Assembly (NCBI RefSeq): GCF_024347375.1
Contig: NZ_AP025470.1
Span: 186,001 to 250,000 of the forward strand
From: Vibrio coralliirubri
GTDB lineage: Bacteria; Pseudomonadota; Gammaproteobacteria; Enterobacterales; Vibrionaceae
Direction of reading: 5' to 3'
Length of the DNA stretch: 64,000 bases
Below the pieces are notes generated by a model, which ran no database searches, had not been told where the DNA came from, and saw only the letters and a list, made by a program, of their open reading frames with translations. The position numbers and the translations under genes are program-made. Shown here piece after piece: positions 1 to 10,749 of this stretch. Within the stretch, counting starts at the first letter, position 1. The number at the start of each line of letters is the position of its first letter.

Positions 1-344
1 AATAATTAGTACATTCATGTTTTAAAATCCTTATAGCTGCTTCAGAGCCTTTATTTCTGTGTCAAACATGCTCACTTATGGTCATAAGCTCCGCGTGTTT
101 TCCTTGAACTAAAGTCTCTGACTTGCTCTACGTATTTCAAATATCGGAATATTTAAAAAACCAAATTATAAGTCTTGCTCAAAGTAGTTGGTGCTTACGT
201 CATTCAACTATTTGAGGTCTCTTTAAATCAGTGGGAGCGCTAACAAGGCGACAAGCGAGCTTATCCCTATGAGCATAGCCCGCTATGTGATTAGGGTAAG
301 CGAGCGCAGTCAACGCAGTTACCGCCCCAATGATGACAAGAGAA
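1..344. other. Intergenic region at left edge, downstream of purH
   Basis: No reading frame here resembles a gene. The region lies downstream of purH, where purD is often found in Vibrio, but no PurD start is visible. The left 200 bases are AT-rich and featureless. The right part holds an imperfect palindrome (listed separately). I see no classical U-tract terminator for purH. Confidence 0.6.
259..301. repeat. Imperfect palindrome flanked by short direct repeats
   Basis: The arms at about 259-279 and 282-301 pair with one bulge and a few mismatches. The core is CATAGC-CC-GCTATG and the outer part pairs GCTTA...CCCTA with TAGGGTAAGC. The octamer AAGCGAGC occurs at both ends, at 253-260 and 298-305. 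It could end purH transcripts as a hairpin or be a dispersed intergenic repeat. A genome-wide count is needed to tell. Confidence 0.5.
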
Positions 345-1937
345 TTAGTGGCGGAAGTGACGCATGCCCGTAAAGATCATCGCCATGCCGTGTTCGTCTG
401 CTGCTGCGATAACTTCGTCATCACGCATAGAGCCGCCCGGTTGGATAACACACTTGATGCCAGCTTCTGCTGCCGCGTCGATACCGTCACGGAATGGGAA
501 GAATGCATCTGATGCCATTACACAACCTTCAACCTGTAGACCTTCGTCTGCAGCTTTGATGCCTGCGATTTTCGCAGAGTAAACGCGGCTCATTTGGCCA
601 GCGCCTACACCAATGGTCATATCGCCTTTCGAGTAAACGATAGCGTTAGATTTAACGTACTTCGCTACTTTCCAGCAGAATAGGGCGTCTTTTAGCTCTT
701 CAGCTGTAGGTTGGCGCTTAGAAACCACTTTAAGGTCATCTTCAGACACCATTCCTTGGTCGCGGTCTTGAACTAGCAAACCACCGTTAACGCGTTTCAC
801 GTCAAAGCCAGTTGTCTTCGTTGTCCACTCACCACACTCAAGAAGGCGAAGGTTTTTCTTAGCCGCTACGATTTCTACTGCTTCAGCAGAAACTGATGGT
901 GCAATGATAACTTCAACGAATTGACGCTCAGTGATAGCCGTTGCTGTTGCAGCGTCTAGCTCACGGTTGAAAGCAATGATGCCGCCAAATGCAGACGTTG
1001 GGTCTGTTTTGAATGCACGGTCGTAAGCTTCTAGGATGTCTTCACCTAGTGCTACACCACACGGGTTAGCGTGCTTAACGATCACACATGCTGGTTGGTC
1101 GAACTCTTTCACACATTCAAGTGCTGCGTCTGTGTCAGCGATGTTGTTGTAAGAAAGGGCTTTACCTTGAATTTGGCGAGCTGTAGAAACTGATGCTTCT
1201 TCAGGGTTTGCTTCAACGTAGAATGCGGCTGCTTGGTGGCTGTTCTCACCGTAGCGCATGTCTTGTTTTTTCTCGAACTGTTGGTTGAATGTGCGAGGGA
1301 ATTTAGACTCTTCGTCACCTTCTTTGTTCTCACCGTATGATGGAACCATAGTGCCGAAGTAGTTTGCAATCATGCCGTCGTAAGAAGCGGTGTGCTCGAA
1401 TGCTGCGATAGCGAGGTCGAAGCGAGTCTCTAGTGTTAGAGATTTCTCGTTCGCGTCCATTTCAGCGACAACGCGCTCGTAGTCGTGTGCGTTAACAACG
1501 ATAGTCACGTCTTTGTGGTTTTTCGCTGCAGAGCGAACCATTGTTGGACCGCCGATGTCGATGTTCTCAACAGCGTCAGCAAGGGTACAACCTTCTTTAG
1601 CAACGGTTTCTGCGAATGGGTATAGGTTTACAACAACCATATCGATAGGGTTGATACCGTGAGTTTCCATCACGTCATCATCTTGGCCACGACGGCCTAG
1701 AACACCACCATGAACTTTTGGGTGCAGAGTCTTAACACGGCCATCCATCATTTCTGGGAAACCAGTGTAGTCAGATACTTCTGTAACAGAGATGCCTTTT
1801 TCAGCAAGCAGGCGAGCAGTGCCACCGGTAGATAGGATATCTACACCACGGTTAGCAAGAGCTTGTGCAAATTCAACGATACCAGTTTTGTCTGATACGC
1901 TGATTAGAGCGCGGCGAATTGGACGAGCGTTATTCAT
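345..1937 (-). CDS. purH: Bifunctional AICAR transformylase / IMP cyclohydrolase
   Basis: This cytosolic enzyme catalyses the last two steps of de novo purine synthesis: formylation of AICAR with 10-formyl-tetrahydrofolate, then ring closure to IMP. The 530-residue length is normal. The N-terminal MGS-like cyclohydrolase domain starts with [12 protein letters not shown] and contains [14 protein letters not shown]. The AICARFT domain carries [10 protein letters not shown], the KHANPCG motif (catalytic Lys-His) and a C-terminal [12 protein letters not shown] PurR-like operator lies about 220 bp upstream of the start. The next gene downstream is outside the window, so a purHD operon cannot be confirmed. 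Confidence 0.98.
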   Translation of the reverse strand: MNNARPIRRALISVSDKTGIVEFAQALANRGVDILSTGGTARLLAEKGISVTEVSDYTGFPEMMDGRVKTLHPKVHGGVLGRRGQDDDVMETHGINPIDMVVVNLYPFAETVAKEGCTLADAVENIDIGGPTMVRSAAKNHKDVTIVVNAHDYERVVAEMDANEKSLTLETRFDLAIAAFEHTASYDGMIANYFGTMVPSYGENKEGDEESKFPRTFNQQFEKKQDMRYGENSHQAAAFYVEANPEEASVSTARQIQGKALSYNNIADTDAALECVKEFDQPACVIVKHANPCGVALGEDILEAYDRAFKTDPTSAFGGIIAFNRELDAATATAITERQFVEVIIAPSVSAEAVEIVAAKKNLRLLECGEWTTKTTGFDVKRVNGGLLVQDRDQGMVSEDDLKVVSKRQPTAEELKDALFCWKVAKYVKSNAIVYSKGDMTIGVGAGQMSRVYSAKIAGIKAADEGLQVEGCVMASDAFFPFRDGIDAAAEAGIKCVIQPGGSMRDDEVIAAADEHGMAMIFTGMRHFRH

Positions 1938-2262
1938 GCTTCCATCTTCCTCAAATTCATGGGGTTAAAATAAAGATATTTGCCAAAAAAGAACTTGTTT
2001 CTATCTTCTTAGCGTGGATTATCTTAGATACCAGTAAGAGATAAAATATTGGCCAGTTTTGGTAAAGACCTTTTGGGTTAGTCTTATGATTAAGCTATAA
2101 GATAACCAACTCCAAATTTGATGGCGCAGATTCTAACTAATTTATTACAAAAAAGCTCGCGCAATCGTTTGGCATCTCAAAATTAATTATGAAAAGTGCC
2201 ATTTCAGCCTGAAAAGTAACGATAAGGTTAATTGTGGAATGGACGAAACAGTAGGAAAAAAC
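1938..2262. other. Divergent promoter region purH / zntR-like
   Basis: This gap of about 325 bases between two divergent genes must hold both promoters. The only recognisable element is the PurR-like 16-mer at 2159-2174. The rest is AT-rich with no gene. Confidence 0.6.
2159..2174. promoter_or_regulatory. Candidate PurR operator
   Basis: The bases GCGCAATCGTTTGGCA match the PurR consensus ACGCAAACGTTTGCGT at most central positions. The site lies upstream of purH, a classical PurR target in enterics. It is far (about 220 bp) from the purH start, so it is a candidate only. Confidence 0.4.
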
Positions 2263-2703
2263 ATGTTTCAGATCGGTGAATTAGCGAAGCGATGCGGTGT
2301 GACAGCCGATACCTTGCGATTTTATGAGAAGAATAGCCTGATCGCGCCAGCCAGTCGCAGTGAGTCGGGTTATCGCCTATATGATGAAAATAATCAGAAA
2401 CAGGTGACGTTTATTCTCAAATCTAAAGCGTTGGGGCTGAGTTTGGACGAGATTAAAGAATTGCTTGAGATTCGCCTCGAGGCTACACAGCACAGTTGCG
2501 CTGAAGTGAAGTCGATTACCTCAGCAAAATTAGAGATGATTGATGAGAAGATCACTGAGTTAACTAAGATTCGCACCGCACTTAAGAAGATTAATGATGC
2601 GTGTTGCGGCCACGTAGACGACGATGCAAGCCACTGTTCGATTCTGGCAGCCTTGGACTCCGCAAATGTCGACAAAGCGCGCTGTTGTCGCACAGGAGAG
2701 TAA
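2263..2703 (+). CDS. zntR: MerR-family metal regulator, ZntR-like
   Basis: This is a MerR-family DNA-distorting activator that probably senses Zn(II) or a related ion. The start is set at MFQIGELAKRCGV, nine codons into the longer open frame, because it matches the family N-terminus and follows an AGGA ribosome site by about six bases. The product is 146 residues: a winged-helix HTH (about 1-70), a dimerisation helix, then a metal loop. Cysteines occur where ZntR has them (HSC, then ACCGHVDDDASHC), with an extra RCC near the C-terminus. CueR-type copper sensors lack this pattern. No zntA efflux ATPase lies beside it, so the target is elsewhere. Confidence 0.85.
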   Translation: MFQIGELAKRCGVTADTLRFYEKNSLIAPASRSESGYRLYDENNQKQVTFILKSKALGLSLDEIKELLEIRLEATQHSCAEVKSITSAKLEMIDEKITELTKIRTALKKINDACCGHVDDDASHCSILAALDSANVDKARCCRTGE

Positions 2704-2737
2704 TCAGCTACCTATCACGCTTCGACAAGCCAAAAAA

Positions 2738-2766
2738 AAGCCAAACTCAACAATGAGCTTGGCTTT
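2738..2766 (-). terminator. Terminator of dusB-fis, probably bidirectional
   Basis: The stem AAAGCCAA pairs with TTGGCTTT, with an inner CTCA/TGAG pairing. On the minus strand it is followed by eight T residues. It sits between the convergent ends of the zntR-like gene and fis. Confidence 0.85.
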
Positions 2767-2792
2767 CAATTCAATAAAGTACGAAAGAACGA

Positions 2793-3089
2793 TTAGTTCA
2801 TGCCGTATTTTTTAAGTTTCTTGCGAAGAGTACCGCGGTTAATACCCATCATGGTTGCTGCGCGAGTTTGGTTACCGCGAGTGTACTGCATGATAGTGTC
2901 TAGTAGTGGCTGTTCAACTTCAGCTAATACTAATTCGTATAACTCGCTGACTTCTTGACCGTTTAATTGAGCAAGGTAATTTTTCAATGATGCTTTAACT
3001 GAGTCACGTAGTGGCTTCTGCGTGATTTGGTCTTGTGATGTAACTGTAGTTACTGTCAATGCTTCTGAAGTCAGATTTTGTTCGAACAT
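2793..3089 (-). CDS. fis: Nucleoid-associated protein Fis
   Basis: Fis is a small homodimeric DNA-bending protein that organises the nucleoid, activates stable RNA promoters and helps site-specific recombination and origin control. The product has the standard 98 residues. The C-terminal helix-turn-helix ([19 protein letters not shown]) is essentially identical to enteric Fis, and the N-terminal beta-hairpin arm region is present. It follows dusB after 23 bases on the same strand. This is the conserved dusB-fis operon, whose promoter lies upstream of dusB. Expression is known to peak in early exponential growth in relatives. Confidence 0.98.
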   Translation of the reverse strand: MFEQNLTSEALTVTTVTSQDQITQKPLRDSVKASLKNYLAQLNGQEVSELYELVLAEVEQPLLDTIMQYTRGNQTRAATMMGINRGTLRKKLKKYGMN

Positions 3090-3112
3090 ATTCGGTCTAG
3101 CTCTTCTCGTAA

Positions 3113-4090
3113 TTATGGTGCAACGTTATCAAAAAAACCTTCTAGCGCTTCAAGCTGCAGATCACCTGCTTCGAATGCGTTGAAGGTACGGCGAAACTCA
3201 CTCGCTTGTTCATGTTCTTTTAGGTACCAACCCACATGCTTACGAGCGATGCGAGGGCCTAAAAACTCTCCATAAAATTCATGTAGAGCGTGCACATGAC
3301 CAAGCATGATGTCTTTCACTTCCGAAATCGGGAGCGGGTCCATCGTGGTGCCGTTTTCCAAATAGTGTAGGATTTCGTTAAAAATCCAAGGACGTCCTTG
3401 GGCAGGTCGACCTATCATTAAAGCATCAGCGCCGGTGTACTCCAGCACAAACTTCGCTTTTTCCGGACTATCGATATCACCGTTAGCGATAACCGGAATA
3501 GATACTGCTTGTTTCACTGCTTTAATGTGTTTGTATTCTGCCTCACCTTTGTACATACAAGCGCGAGTTCTTCCATGGAGCGCAAGAGCTTGTATGCCGC
3601 AGTCTTCGGCTATTTTCGCGATTTGGACACAGTTTCTATTGTCTGTATCCCAGCCTGTGCGCGTTTTCAACGTTACTGGAACGTCGACAGCATTTACCAC
3701 TGCTTTCAGAATGTCTTCAATGAGTTCTGGATGCTGTAGTAAGGCTGAGCCCGCAAGCTTCTTATTCACTTTTTTGGCTGGACAACCCATGTTGATATCG
3801 ATGATTTGCGCACCGTTATCGACATTAAATTGAGCAGCCTCGGCCATAAGCTGTGGATCTGCACCAGCGATTTGTACTGAACGAATGCCCGATTCGCCTT
3901 CATGTACCATGCGCTGCTGAGACTTTGACGTTTTCCAAACTTTCGGATTGGAGGACATCATTTCACTGACTGCCATCCCCGCACCGTAGCGAAGACACAA
4001 CTCACGGAATGGTCTATCCGTTACGCCAGCCATAGGAGCGACGATTAGATTGTTCTTAAGTTGATAATTTCCGATTTTCAAAAATGTCAT
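3113..4090 (-). CDS. dusB: tRNA-dihydrouridine synthase B
   Basis: This FMN-dependent enzyme reduces a specific uridine (U17 in E. coli) to dihydrouridine in the D-loop of tRNAs. It has a TIM-barrel N-terminal domain with [13 protein letters not shown], the MGCPAKKV loop containing the catalytic cysteine, and [12 protein letters not shown] and [13 protein letters not shown] for flavin and tRNA contacts, followed by a helical C-terminal domain. An ATG at 4090 is preferred over a GTG one codon earlier. The length of 325 residues is normal. It is the first gene of the dusB-fis operon. Confidence 0.97.
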   Translation of the reverse strand: MTFLKIGNYQLKNNLIVAPMAGVTDRPFRELCLRYGAGMAVSEMMSSNPKVWKTSKSQQRMVHEGESGIRSVQIAGADPQLMAEAAQFNVDNGAQIIDINMGCPAKKVNKKLAGSALLQHPELIEDILKAVVNAVDVPVTLKTRTGWDTDNRNCVQIAKIAEDCGIQALALHGRTRACMYKGEAEYKHIKAVKQAVSIPVIANGDIDSPEKAKFVLEYTGADALMIGRPAQGRPWIFNEILHYLENGTTMDPLPISEVKDIMLGHVHALHEFYGEFLGPRIARKHVGWYLKEHEQASEFRRTFNAFEAGDLQLEALEGFFDNVAP

Positions 4091-4221
4091 CACAGTTCTG
4101 TACCAGCAAGGGCGCGCATTTTACGCATTTTTTCGCTGCGTGAAAAGACTAATATTTGAGCATTTACAATTTGTTTTTGTAATTTGTTTAAATTTCAGTC
4201 AATTAGCGCCCAAAGTCTTGT

Positions 4222-5109
4222 CTAGCCTTGCTTGCGACCTGAGATTCGACACCATTCTTGTTGTTCGATGATCGGATCAATGTGAAGCTCATCACGATAA
4301 TAAGTCGCAACATCTTCTGCTTGTGTATCTAAAACACCCGACATCGCAAGTACACCATTTGGCTTAACTAGGCCTTTGATGATGCCAGAAAGGTCGCGTA
4401 ATGGACCCGCAAGAATGTTGGCAACAACAACGTCTGCTAGCAAACCTTCCGGTTGATCTTGTGGCAAGAACACCTCTAGTTGCTCAGCAACGCCATTGCG
4501 TTGTGCGTTGTCTTTTGATGCAAGCAGAGCTTGAGGATCAATGTCGATCCCGATAACTTTTGCCGCGCCTAGTTTGATCGCAGCGATCGCTAGGATGCCT
4601 GAGCCACAACCGAAGTCGATCACGGTTTTGCCTGCAAGGTCTAAGCCTTCAAGCCACTCAAGACACAATGCCGTTGTCGGGTGAGTGCCTGTACCAAATG
4701 CAAGGCCTGGGTCTAGCATTACGTTAACAGCGTCAGGTTCAGGGATATCGCGCCAGCTAGGGCAGATCCATAAACGCTCACCAAACTTCATTGGGTGGAA
4801 GTTGTCCATCCATTCACGTTCCCAATCCTTGTCTTCAATTTGCTCTACTTTATGAGCAAAGTCTGCAGGGAACATGTTGCTTGCTTTAATCTGCGCTAGA
4901 ACGACACCAGTATCAGTCTCAGCGTCGTAAAGCGCGAGAATGTCAGTATCACCCCAAAGGCGAGTTTCGCCCGGCAGAGGCTCAAATACAGGGGTATCTT
5001 GTGCATCCAGGAAAGTTACAGAAAGAGCACCAGTCTCTTCCATTAACATGTCGCCGATTTGTTCGGCATTTTCATTGGTAGCATTAAGCTTGATTTGAAT
5101 CCAAGGCAT
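4222..5109 (-). CDS. prmA: Ribosomal protein L11 methyltransferase
   Basis: PrmA is an S-adenosylmethionine-dependent enzyme that trimethylates ribosomal protein L11 at several amino groups. The 295-residue product has the small N-terminal L11-recognition domain starting MPWIQIKLN, then a class I methyltransferase fold. The SAM-binding signature is [15 protein letters not shown], preceded by [14 protein letters not shown], and motif IV is [10 protein letters not shown]. It lies between accC and dusB. The gap to dusB (about 130 bases) probably contains the dusB-fis promoter. Confidence 0.97.
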   Translation of the reverse strand: MPWIQIKLNATNENAEQIGDMLMEETGALSVTFLDAQDTPVFEPLPGETRLWGDTDILALYDAETDTGVVLAQIKASNMFPADFAHKVEQIEDKDWEREWMDNFHPMKFGERLWICPSWRDIPEPDAVNVMLDPGLAFGTGTHPTTALCLEWLEGLDLAGKTVIDFGCGSGILAIAAIKLGAAKVIGIDIDPQALLASKDNAQRNGVAEQLEVFLPQDQPEGLLADVVVANILAGPLRDLSGIIKGLVKPNGVLAMSGVLDTQAEDVATYYRDELHIDPIIEQQEWCRISGRKQG

Positions 5110-5232
5110 GGCTGCATCTTCTATATGAGAAAAATTGGATGGCGAGTCTAGCAGAAAATATGAGCAAATTCACCAAAACCCCACGGAATATAATGGGGAT
5201 TAAAGATTGATTTTTTCGGCGGCTTAAAAACA

Positions 5233-5257
5233 AAAATGCTCACCGAAGTGAGCATTT
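5233..5257 (-). terminator. Terminator of the aroQ-accB-accC operon
   Basis: On the minus strand AAAATGCTCAC pairs with GTGAGCATTTT around a TTCG loop and is followed by a T-rich tract. It lies 23 bases beyond the accC stop codon. Confidence 0.9.
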
Positions 5258-5279
5258 TGACTGTTCTTAAACGAACGGA

Positions 5280-6623
5280 TTATGACAAACCAAGTTTCTT
5301 CTCAAGGTAGTGGATGTTTGCACCACCGTGTTGGAAGTTTTCGTCGTTCATAATAGACAGTTGAAGCTCGGTATTAACGTTAATACCTTCAACAATCATT
5401 TCACCCAATGCGTTCTTCATACGTGCGATAGCAACATCACGGTTCTCACCGTAAGTGATCAGCTTACCAATCATTGAATCGTAGTGTGGTGGCACTGTGT
5501 AACCAGTGTAGATGTGAGATTCCCAACGTACGCCCATGCCGCCCGGTGCGTGGAAACGTTCAATCTTACCTGGTGAAGGTAGGAAACGAACGGGATCTTC
5601 AGCATTGATACGACATTCGATTGAGTGGCCGCGCAGCTTAATGTCATCCTGAGTGAATGATAGAGGCTGACCAGCTGCAATACGTAGCTGTTCTTTCACT
5701 AGGTCGATACCCGTTACCATTTCAGTAATCGTGTGTTCAACCTGGATACGAGTGTTCATCTCGATGAAGTAGAACTCACCGTTCTCGTATAGGAATTCAA
5801 ATGTACCTGCACCGCGGTAACCGATCTCAATACATGCACGAGTACAGCGTTCGCCGATGTACTTACGCATCTCTTCAGTGATACCTGGAGCTGGCGCTTC
5901 TTCCACAACTTTCTGGTGACGACGCTGCATTGAACAGTCACGCTCACCTAGGTGGATAGCATTACCTTGGCCATCTGCAAGCACTTGTACTTCAATGTGA
6001 CGTGGGTTTTCTAGGAATTTCTCCATGTAAACCATGTCGTTGTTGAAACATGCTTTTGCTTCTGCACGAGTCATCGCGATAGCTTCTGTTAGTTCTGCTT
6101 CAGAACGAACAACACGCATACCACGACCGCCGCCGCCGCCAGATGCCTTGATGATAACGGGGAAGCCAATGCGCTTAGCGTGCGCTTTGTTTTTTGCTTC
6201 GTCGTCGTCAAGAGGGCCGTCAGAACCTGGTACACAAGGTACGCCAGCTTTCTTCATTGACGTGATAGCTGACACTTTGTCACCCATCATGCGAATGGTT
6301 TCAGCTTTAGGGCCAACAAAGATAAAGCCACTACGCTCTACCTGTTCTGCGAAGTCTGCATTTTCAGATAGGAAGCCGTAGCCAGGGTGAACAGCTACTG
6401 CACCTGTAACTTCAGCTGCGCTGATGATACGAGGGATGTTTAGGTAGCTATCGATACCACGAGCTGGACCGATACAAATGGTTTCGTCTGCAAGCAGTAC
6501 GTGCTTAAGGTCACGGTCAGCAGTTGAGTGAACCGCTACCGTTTTAATGCCAAGCTCTTTACATGCACGCAGAATACGTAGTGCAATCTCACCACGGTTC
6601 GCGATTACTAATTTATCTAACAT
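5280..6623 (-). CDS. accC: Acetyl-CoA carboxylase, biotin carboxylase subunit
   Basis: AccC uses ATP and bicarbonate to carboxylate the biotin on AccB, the first half-reaction of malonyl-CoA formation for fatty acid synthesis. The 447 residues fit the family. An N-terminal domain beginning [17 protein letters not shown] is followed by an ATP-grasp domain with the glycine-rich loop [14 protein letters not shown], then [14 protein letters not shown] and a biotin-carboxylase C-terminal domain with [13 protein letters not shown]. It starts 15 bases after accB on the same strand, the usual accBC arrangement. Confidence 0.98.
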   Translation of the reverse strand: MLDKLVIANRGEIALRILRACKELGIKTVAVHSTADRDLKHVLLADETICIGPARGIDSYLNIPRIISAAEVTGAVAVHPGYGFLSENADFAEQVERSGFIFVGPKAETIRMMGDKVSAITSMKKAGVPCVPGSDGPLDDDEAKNKAHAKRIGFPVIIKASGGGGGRGMRVVRSEAELTEAIAMTRAEAKACFNNDMVYMEKFLENPRHIEVQVLADGQGNAIHLGERDCSMQRRHQKVVEEAPAPGITEEMRKYIGERCTRACIEIGYRGAGTFEFLYENGEFYFIEMNTRIQVEHTITEMVTGIDLVKEQLRIAAGQPLSFTQDDIKLRGHSIECRINAEDPVRFLPSPGKIERFHAPGGMGVRWESHIYTGYTVPPHYDSMIGKLITYGENRDVAIARMKNALGEMIVEGINVNTELQLSIMNDENFQHGGANIHYLEKKLGLS

Positions 6624-6638
6624 AATGAGTGCTCTCTA

Positions 6639-7091
6639 TTATTCGATAATTACTAGAGCTTGGTCGAATTCTACTGGTTGACCGTCTTCAACTAGGATAG
6701 CTGTTACAACACCAGATTTATCAGCTTCTATTTGGTTCATCATCTTCATTGCTTCAACGATACATAGCGTTTCGCCAGCAGTTACAGATTGACCAACTTT
6801 AACGAATGGTTTTGCGTCTGGGCTTGGAGCGCCGTAGAAAGTACCAACCATTGGAGAAAGAACTTGGTGACCAGCTGGAACTGCAGGAGCCGCTGCTTCT
6901 GCTGCTACAGGAGCCGCCGCAGGAGCTGCTGCCGCTACAGGTGCTGGAGCTGCTGCATATTGAACAGGCGCTACAGGTGCAGTGCTGTTACGACTGATTC
7001 GTACTGACTCTTCACCTTCAGAGATTTCTAGCTCAGAAATACCAGACTCTTCAACCAATTCGATTAGCTTTTTGATTTTGCGAATATCCAT
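6639..7091 (-). CDS. accB: Acetyl-CoA carboxylase, biotin carboxyl carrier protein
   Basis: AccB carries the covalently bound biotin that shuttles CO2 between biotin carboxylase and carboxyltransferase. The N-terminal 35 residues form the conserved [18 protein letters not shown] segment. An Ala/Pro/Val-rich flexible linker (about 45-75) follows, then the biotinyl domain with [12 protein letters not shown], where the biotinylated lysine is about residue 116. The product is 150 residues. It sits between aroQ and accC. In E. coli AccB represses its own operon, but nothing in the sequence tests this here. Confidence 0.98.
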   Translation of the reverse strand: MDIRKIKKLIELVEESGISELEISEGEESVRISRNSTAPVAPVQYAAAPAPVAAAAPAAAPVAAEAAAPAVPAGHQVLSPMVGTFYGAPSPDAKPFVKVGQSVTAGETLCIVEAMKMMNQIEADKSGVVTAILVEDGQPVEFDQALVIIE

Positions 7092-7165
7092 TGTTTCTTT
7101 CTCTTTATCTGTTAATTGAACTTACTCTATGACTGAGTAGGTTAGTAATAGTTCGTTGTTTATAT

Positions 7166-7615
7166 TTACTTTGAGTTGAGCTTGCTGAGCGCAGCGGTCA
7201 AAGCAAATTGATAACCTTGGGCACCTAAGCCACAAATCACACCTTCTGCTTTATCAGATAGGTAAGAGTGGTGACGGAATGGTTCACGTGCGTGAACATT
7301 CGATAGATGAACCTCAATAAATGGGATGGCAACGCCAAGTAGTGCATCACGCAGTGCCACACTGGTATGTGTAAAGGCTGCTGGGTTGATAATAATAAAA
7401 TCAACATTTTGATAAGCACTATGGATCGCTTCAATCAGTTCATACTCACGATTTGACTGTAAGTGAGATAGCTCAACATCGTGTGCTTTCGCTTGCTCGG
7501 TCAGTGAGCTAATAATCTGGTCAAGTGTTTGAGAACCGTAGTGTGCAGGCTCTCTAAGGCCTAACAGGTTAAGGTTTGGGCCATTTAAAACTAGAATGCG
7601 AAACTTTGTAGACAT
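7166..7615 (-). CDS. aroQ: Type II 3-dehydroquinate dehydratase
   Basis: This enzyme dehydrates 3-dehydroquinate to 3-dehydroshikimate in the shikimate pathway as a dodecamer. The start is placed at [19 protein letters not shown], 16 codons inside the longest frame, because the family begins just before the [10 protein letters not shown] motif and the upstream residues have no counterpart. Other motifs are [12 protein letters not shown] (essential Arg-Glu), [17 protein letters not shown] and [13 protein letters not shown] with the catalytic His. The 149-residue length is normal. It is the first gene of an aroQ-accB-accC unit. Confidence 0.96.
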   Translation of the reverse strand: MSTKFRILVLNGPNLNLLGLREPAHYGSQTLDQIISSLTEQAKAHDVELSHLQSNREYELIEAIHSAYQNVDFIIINPAAFTHTSVALRDALLGVAIPFIEVHLSNVHAREPFRHHSYLSDKAEGVICGLGAQGYQFALTAALSKLNSK

Positions 7616-7937
7616 CGTGGGGCTATCTTCCTTTATCGTGTTTACGAACGTGAATGTTGCCATTTTATTGAAAATTTGCGGTTAATTTCTAGTGAGAAAA
7701 ACCCAAATTTAAAAATTAGAACCAGATTATAGCTAATTCAGCGCAAATCGCAGCAATTTACTGGTCTAATCTCCTATTGATACAGCTTGGAATTGTTACC
7801 AACTTAACAAAAAAGCGTCTTAGCCTTAATTTGGGGCGGGATATTTGAGATCAAGATCAGCCATAAAAAAACCGCCACATAGGTGACGGTTTAGAAATTG
7901 CTGTTTTAAACAGTGATTAGCTGCTGTGACTGGTTGC
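7616..7937. other. Intergenic region between aroQ and acs
   Basis: This stretch of about 320 bases holds the promoter for the aroQ-accBC unit and, at its right end, the acs terminator. I see no reading frame or repeat in it. Confidence 0.6.
7864..7892 (-). terminator. Terminator of acs
   Basis: On the minus strand AACCGTCAC pairs with GTGGCGGTT (one G-U pair) and is followed by a run of T. It lies about 45 bases after the acs stop. Confidence 0.85.
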
Positions 7938-9887
7938 TTATGCCAGTTCTGCTTTCTCGGCAATCAGCTTATCAACCACGCTTGGGTCGGCTAGTGTCGA
8001 GGTATCACCTAGGTTACCTGTATCGCCAGTCGCGATTTTACGCAGGATACGACGCATGATTTTACCCGAACGAGTTTTTGGTAGAGAGTCGGTCCAGTGC
8101 AGTACATCTGGCGTTGCAATTGGGCCAATCTCTTTACGTACCCAGTCTTTCACTTCTTTATGAAGCTCTGCAGTTGGGAACTCACCATCATTTAGCGTGA
8201 TGTAAGCGTAAATCGCTTGGCCTTTAATATCATGAGGGATGCCCACAATTGCAGCCTCAGCAATCTTATCGAACGCAACTAGAGCCGATTCAATCTCAGC
8301 GGTACCCATACGGTGACCTGATACGTTAAGCACGTCATCGACACGACCAGTAATCCAGTAGTAACCGTCTTCATCACGACGAGCGCCATCACTGGTAAAG
8401 TACATGCCTTTAAAGGTCGAGAAGTAAGTCTGTTCGAAGCGGTCATGATCGCCATGAACGGTACGCATTTGGCCTGGCCAAGAATCAAGAATCACTAGGT
8501 TGCCGTCTGTTGCACCCTCAATGATGTTACCCATGTTATCAACCAGCGCCGGTTGCACACCGAAGAATGGACGAGTTGCAGAGCCCGGTTTCAGGTCTGT
8601 TGCGCCCGGTAGCGGTGCAATTAAGATACCGCCCGTTTCCGTTTGCCACCATGTATCAACAATTGGAGACTGCTCATTGCCGATTGTTTTGTAATACCAC
8701 TCCCACGCCTCTGGGTTGATAGGTTCACCCACTGAGCCCATGATTCTTAGGCTGTCACGAGAGGTACCTTCAACGGCTTCATTGCCTTTCGCCATCAGTG
8801 CACGAATAGCCGTTGGCGCAGTATAAAGAATATTAACTTGGTGCTTATCGACCACTTCACTCATACGGCTGGTGTTCGGGTAATTTGGCACGCCTTCAAA
8901 CAGAATCGTTTTTGCGCCATTAGCAAGCGGCCCGTAAACAAGGTATGTGTGGCCAGTAATCCAACCCACATCCGCTGTACACCAGAAAGTCTCGCCTTCT
9001 TGGTAATCGAACACGTATTTGAATGTCATCGCTGCATAAACAAGGTAGCCACCTGTAGTGTGCATAACGCCTTTCGGTTTACCTGTTGAGCCTGACGTAT
9101 AAAGGATGAATAGTGGATCTTCTGCGTTCATCTCTTCTGGTGGGCAATCTGCAGATACGTTAGCAATAGCATCGTGCCACCACACATCGCGGTGTTCGTG
9201 CCATGCAACATCACCGCCAGTGCGTTTGAATACAACAACCTTTTCGATGTTTTTCACTTCAGGATTCGTCAGTGCTTCGTCGACATTCTTTTTCAGTGGA
9301 ACCGCACGGCCGCCACGCACGCCTTCATCGGCAGTGATAACGACTTTAGAATTTGAATCGATAATACGACCAGACAGTGCTTCTGGTGAGAAACCACCAA
9401 ATACGACCGTGTGAACTGCACCGATACGGGTACACGCCAGCATAGCTACTGCCGCTTCTGGCACCATTGGCATGTATAAACAAACCACATCACCTTTGCG
9501 CACGCCTTGCTCTTTTAGGGCATTCGAAAACAGGCACACTTCTTTGTGCAGTTCATTAAAAGTTAGAGTTTTGTCATCTGCCGGGTCATCGCCTTCCCAG
9601 ATGATAGCGACTTCATCACCGCGATCAGCAAGGTGGCGGTCGATACAGTTAGCCGAAACGTTAAGCGTGCCATCTTCAAACCAGCGAATATCAATGTGGC
9701 CAGGATCGAAAGAGGTGTTTTTGACCTGTGTGAAAGGCTTGATCCAATCAACGATTTTTCCGTGTTCACCCCAAAAACCTTCAGGGTCAGAAACAGATTG
9801 CTGGTACATGGCTAGGTAAGTGTCATTATCCGCGTGTGTTGTTGATTTAATATTTTCTTTTACCGGATAAACGTGGGCTTCACTCAT
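7938..9887 (-). CDS. acs: Acetyl-CoA synthetase
   Basis: Acs activates acetate to acetyl-CoA through an acetyl-AMP intermediate, releasing AMP and pyrophosphate. It is the high-affinity acetate scavenging route. The 649-residue protein has the ANL-superfamily core motif [13 protein letters not shown], the WWQTETGG motif, the hinge region near [15 protein letters not shown], and the C-terminal [13 protein letters not shown] with Lys609, the residue acetylated in the Pat/CobB control of E. coli Acs. CrbS and CrbR, its regulators in Vibrio cholerae, are encoded in the same 16-kb block. It is monocistronic with its own terminator. Confidence 0.98.
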   Translation of the reverse strand: MSEAHVYPVKENIKSTTHADNDTYLAMYQQSVSDPEGFWGEHGKIVDWIKPFTQVKNTSFDPGHIDIRWFEDGTLNVSANCIDRHLADRGDEVAIIWEGDDPADDKTLTFNELHKEVCLFSNALKEQGVRKGDVVCLYMPMVPEAAVAMLACTRIGAVHTVVFGGFSPEALSGRIIDSNSKVVITADEGVRGGRAVPLKKNVDEALTNPEVKNIEKVVVFKRTGGDVAWHEHRDVWWHDAIANVSADCPPEEMNAEDPLFILYTSGSTGKPKGVMHTTGGYLVYAAMTFKYVFDYQEGETFWCTADVGWITGHTYLVYGPLANGAKTILFEGVPNYPNTSRMSEVVDKHQVNILYTAPTAIRALMAKGNEAVEGTSRDSLRIMGSVGEPINPEAWEWYYKTIGNEQSPIVDTWWQTETGGILIAPLPGATDLKPGSATRPFFGVQPALVDNMGNIIEGATDGNLVILDSWPGQMRTVHGDHDRFEQTYFSTFKGMYFTSDGARRDEDGYYWITGRVDDVLNVSGHRMGTAEIESALVAFDKIAEAAIVGIPHDIKGQAIYAYITLNDGEFPTAELHKEVKDWVRKEIGPIATPDVLHWTDSLPKTRSGKIMRRILRKIATGDTGNLGDTSTLADPSVVDKLIAEKAELA

Positions 9888-10105
9888 TGCATCTCTCCTT
9901 GTGCCTACATTCCTAATGAACTGGCAACTTCCTTTGTGTTCAGTTTCTAGGTCTATTACAGAACCGTCTGTGTGTTATCACTCTCGGCTAGGACGGCGAT
10001 TTCCACAATTAGACTTTAGGATGAGACGATGCTTTTCACTTACAAAATAGCGAGTTAAGTTCATTTTTGAGATGTTGCTCTCTATGTGAAGCGCCAGTGG
10101 TTGAA

Positions 10106-10738
10106 TTAAGAATAAGAAGAGTTGAAACGGGGCAGGTCACCATGTTTCAGACGCACAAAGATCAGCGCAGCGGAGATAGCGTCTTGTAATGCATCATGTT
10201 TATTGACCGGGATAGGTAAATCGAGCTGGCGACAGATGGCGTCCATACTGAGATCAAAATAGGCATTGGGAAGCTGTCTTTCGAGTTTGTCTTGATAGAG
10301 TTGGCTCACTTCGACTAATCGGTTAGGCAGTGGAAATCCAAGCTGTTTTAAACAGGCGCGGTCGAGAATTTTCTTATCATAGCGGATGTGATAGCCGACT
10401 AAAGGACGATTTCCAATGAAGTTCAGTAGCTCGATTAAAGCCTGTTTTTCTTCGATGCCGTGCTTTAGATCTTGATGACGGATACGGTGGATTTTTATTG
10501 AATTGCAATCGAGCGATTGGGGGGCGCGCAACCGGACTTCAAAAGGTTGGCTGGTAATGATTCGGTTACCGATGATCTTGGTCGCGGCAATAGTAACTAA
10601 TTCTGCCTGATTGGGGTCTAGGCTGGTGGTTTCACAATCGAGCGATACATATTCATGATCAATAGGCGCAGTAAACAGAGGCTGATAGAGAGAGCCTTTG
10701 AGCTTGTGATGCCAGTAATAGCGAATCAACCTATTCAT
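10106..10738 (-). CDS. DnaQ-like DEDDh 3'-5' exonuclease
   Basis: The fold resembles the epsilon proofreading subunit, but this is a free-standing 210-residue protein and is not DnaQ itself. The three Exo motifs are present: LDCETTSLDP (Asp34 and Glu36), GYHIRYDKKIL (ExoII) and NKHDALQDA with the His and Asp of the DEDDh class. About 27 residues precede the catalytic core. It starts 11 bases after the cNMP/CBS/nucleotidyltransferase gene, so the two are almost certainly co-transcribed. The substrate is unknown; RNA, DNA or nucleotide-linked products are possible. The pair lies beside acs in the acetate block. Confidence 0.85.
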   Translation of the reverse strand: MNRLIRYYWHHKLKGSLYQPLFTAPIDHEYVSLDCETTSLDPNQAELVTIAATKIIGNRIITSQPFEVRLRAPQSLDCNSIKIHRIRHQDLKHGIEEKQALIELLNFIGNRPLVGYHIRYDKKILDRACLKQLGFPLPNRLVEVSQLYQDKLERQLPNAYFDLSMDAICRQLDLPIPVNKHDALQDAISAALIFVRLKHGDLPRFNSSYS

Positions 10739-10749
10739 CGTTCAATCGC

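Noticed and set aside
1109..1369. 86-codon frame inside purH on the same strand in another frame
   Set aside because: It is a Thr/Lys-rich shadow frame of a highly conserved gene with no ribosome site.
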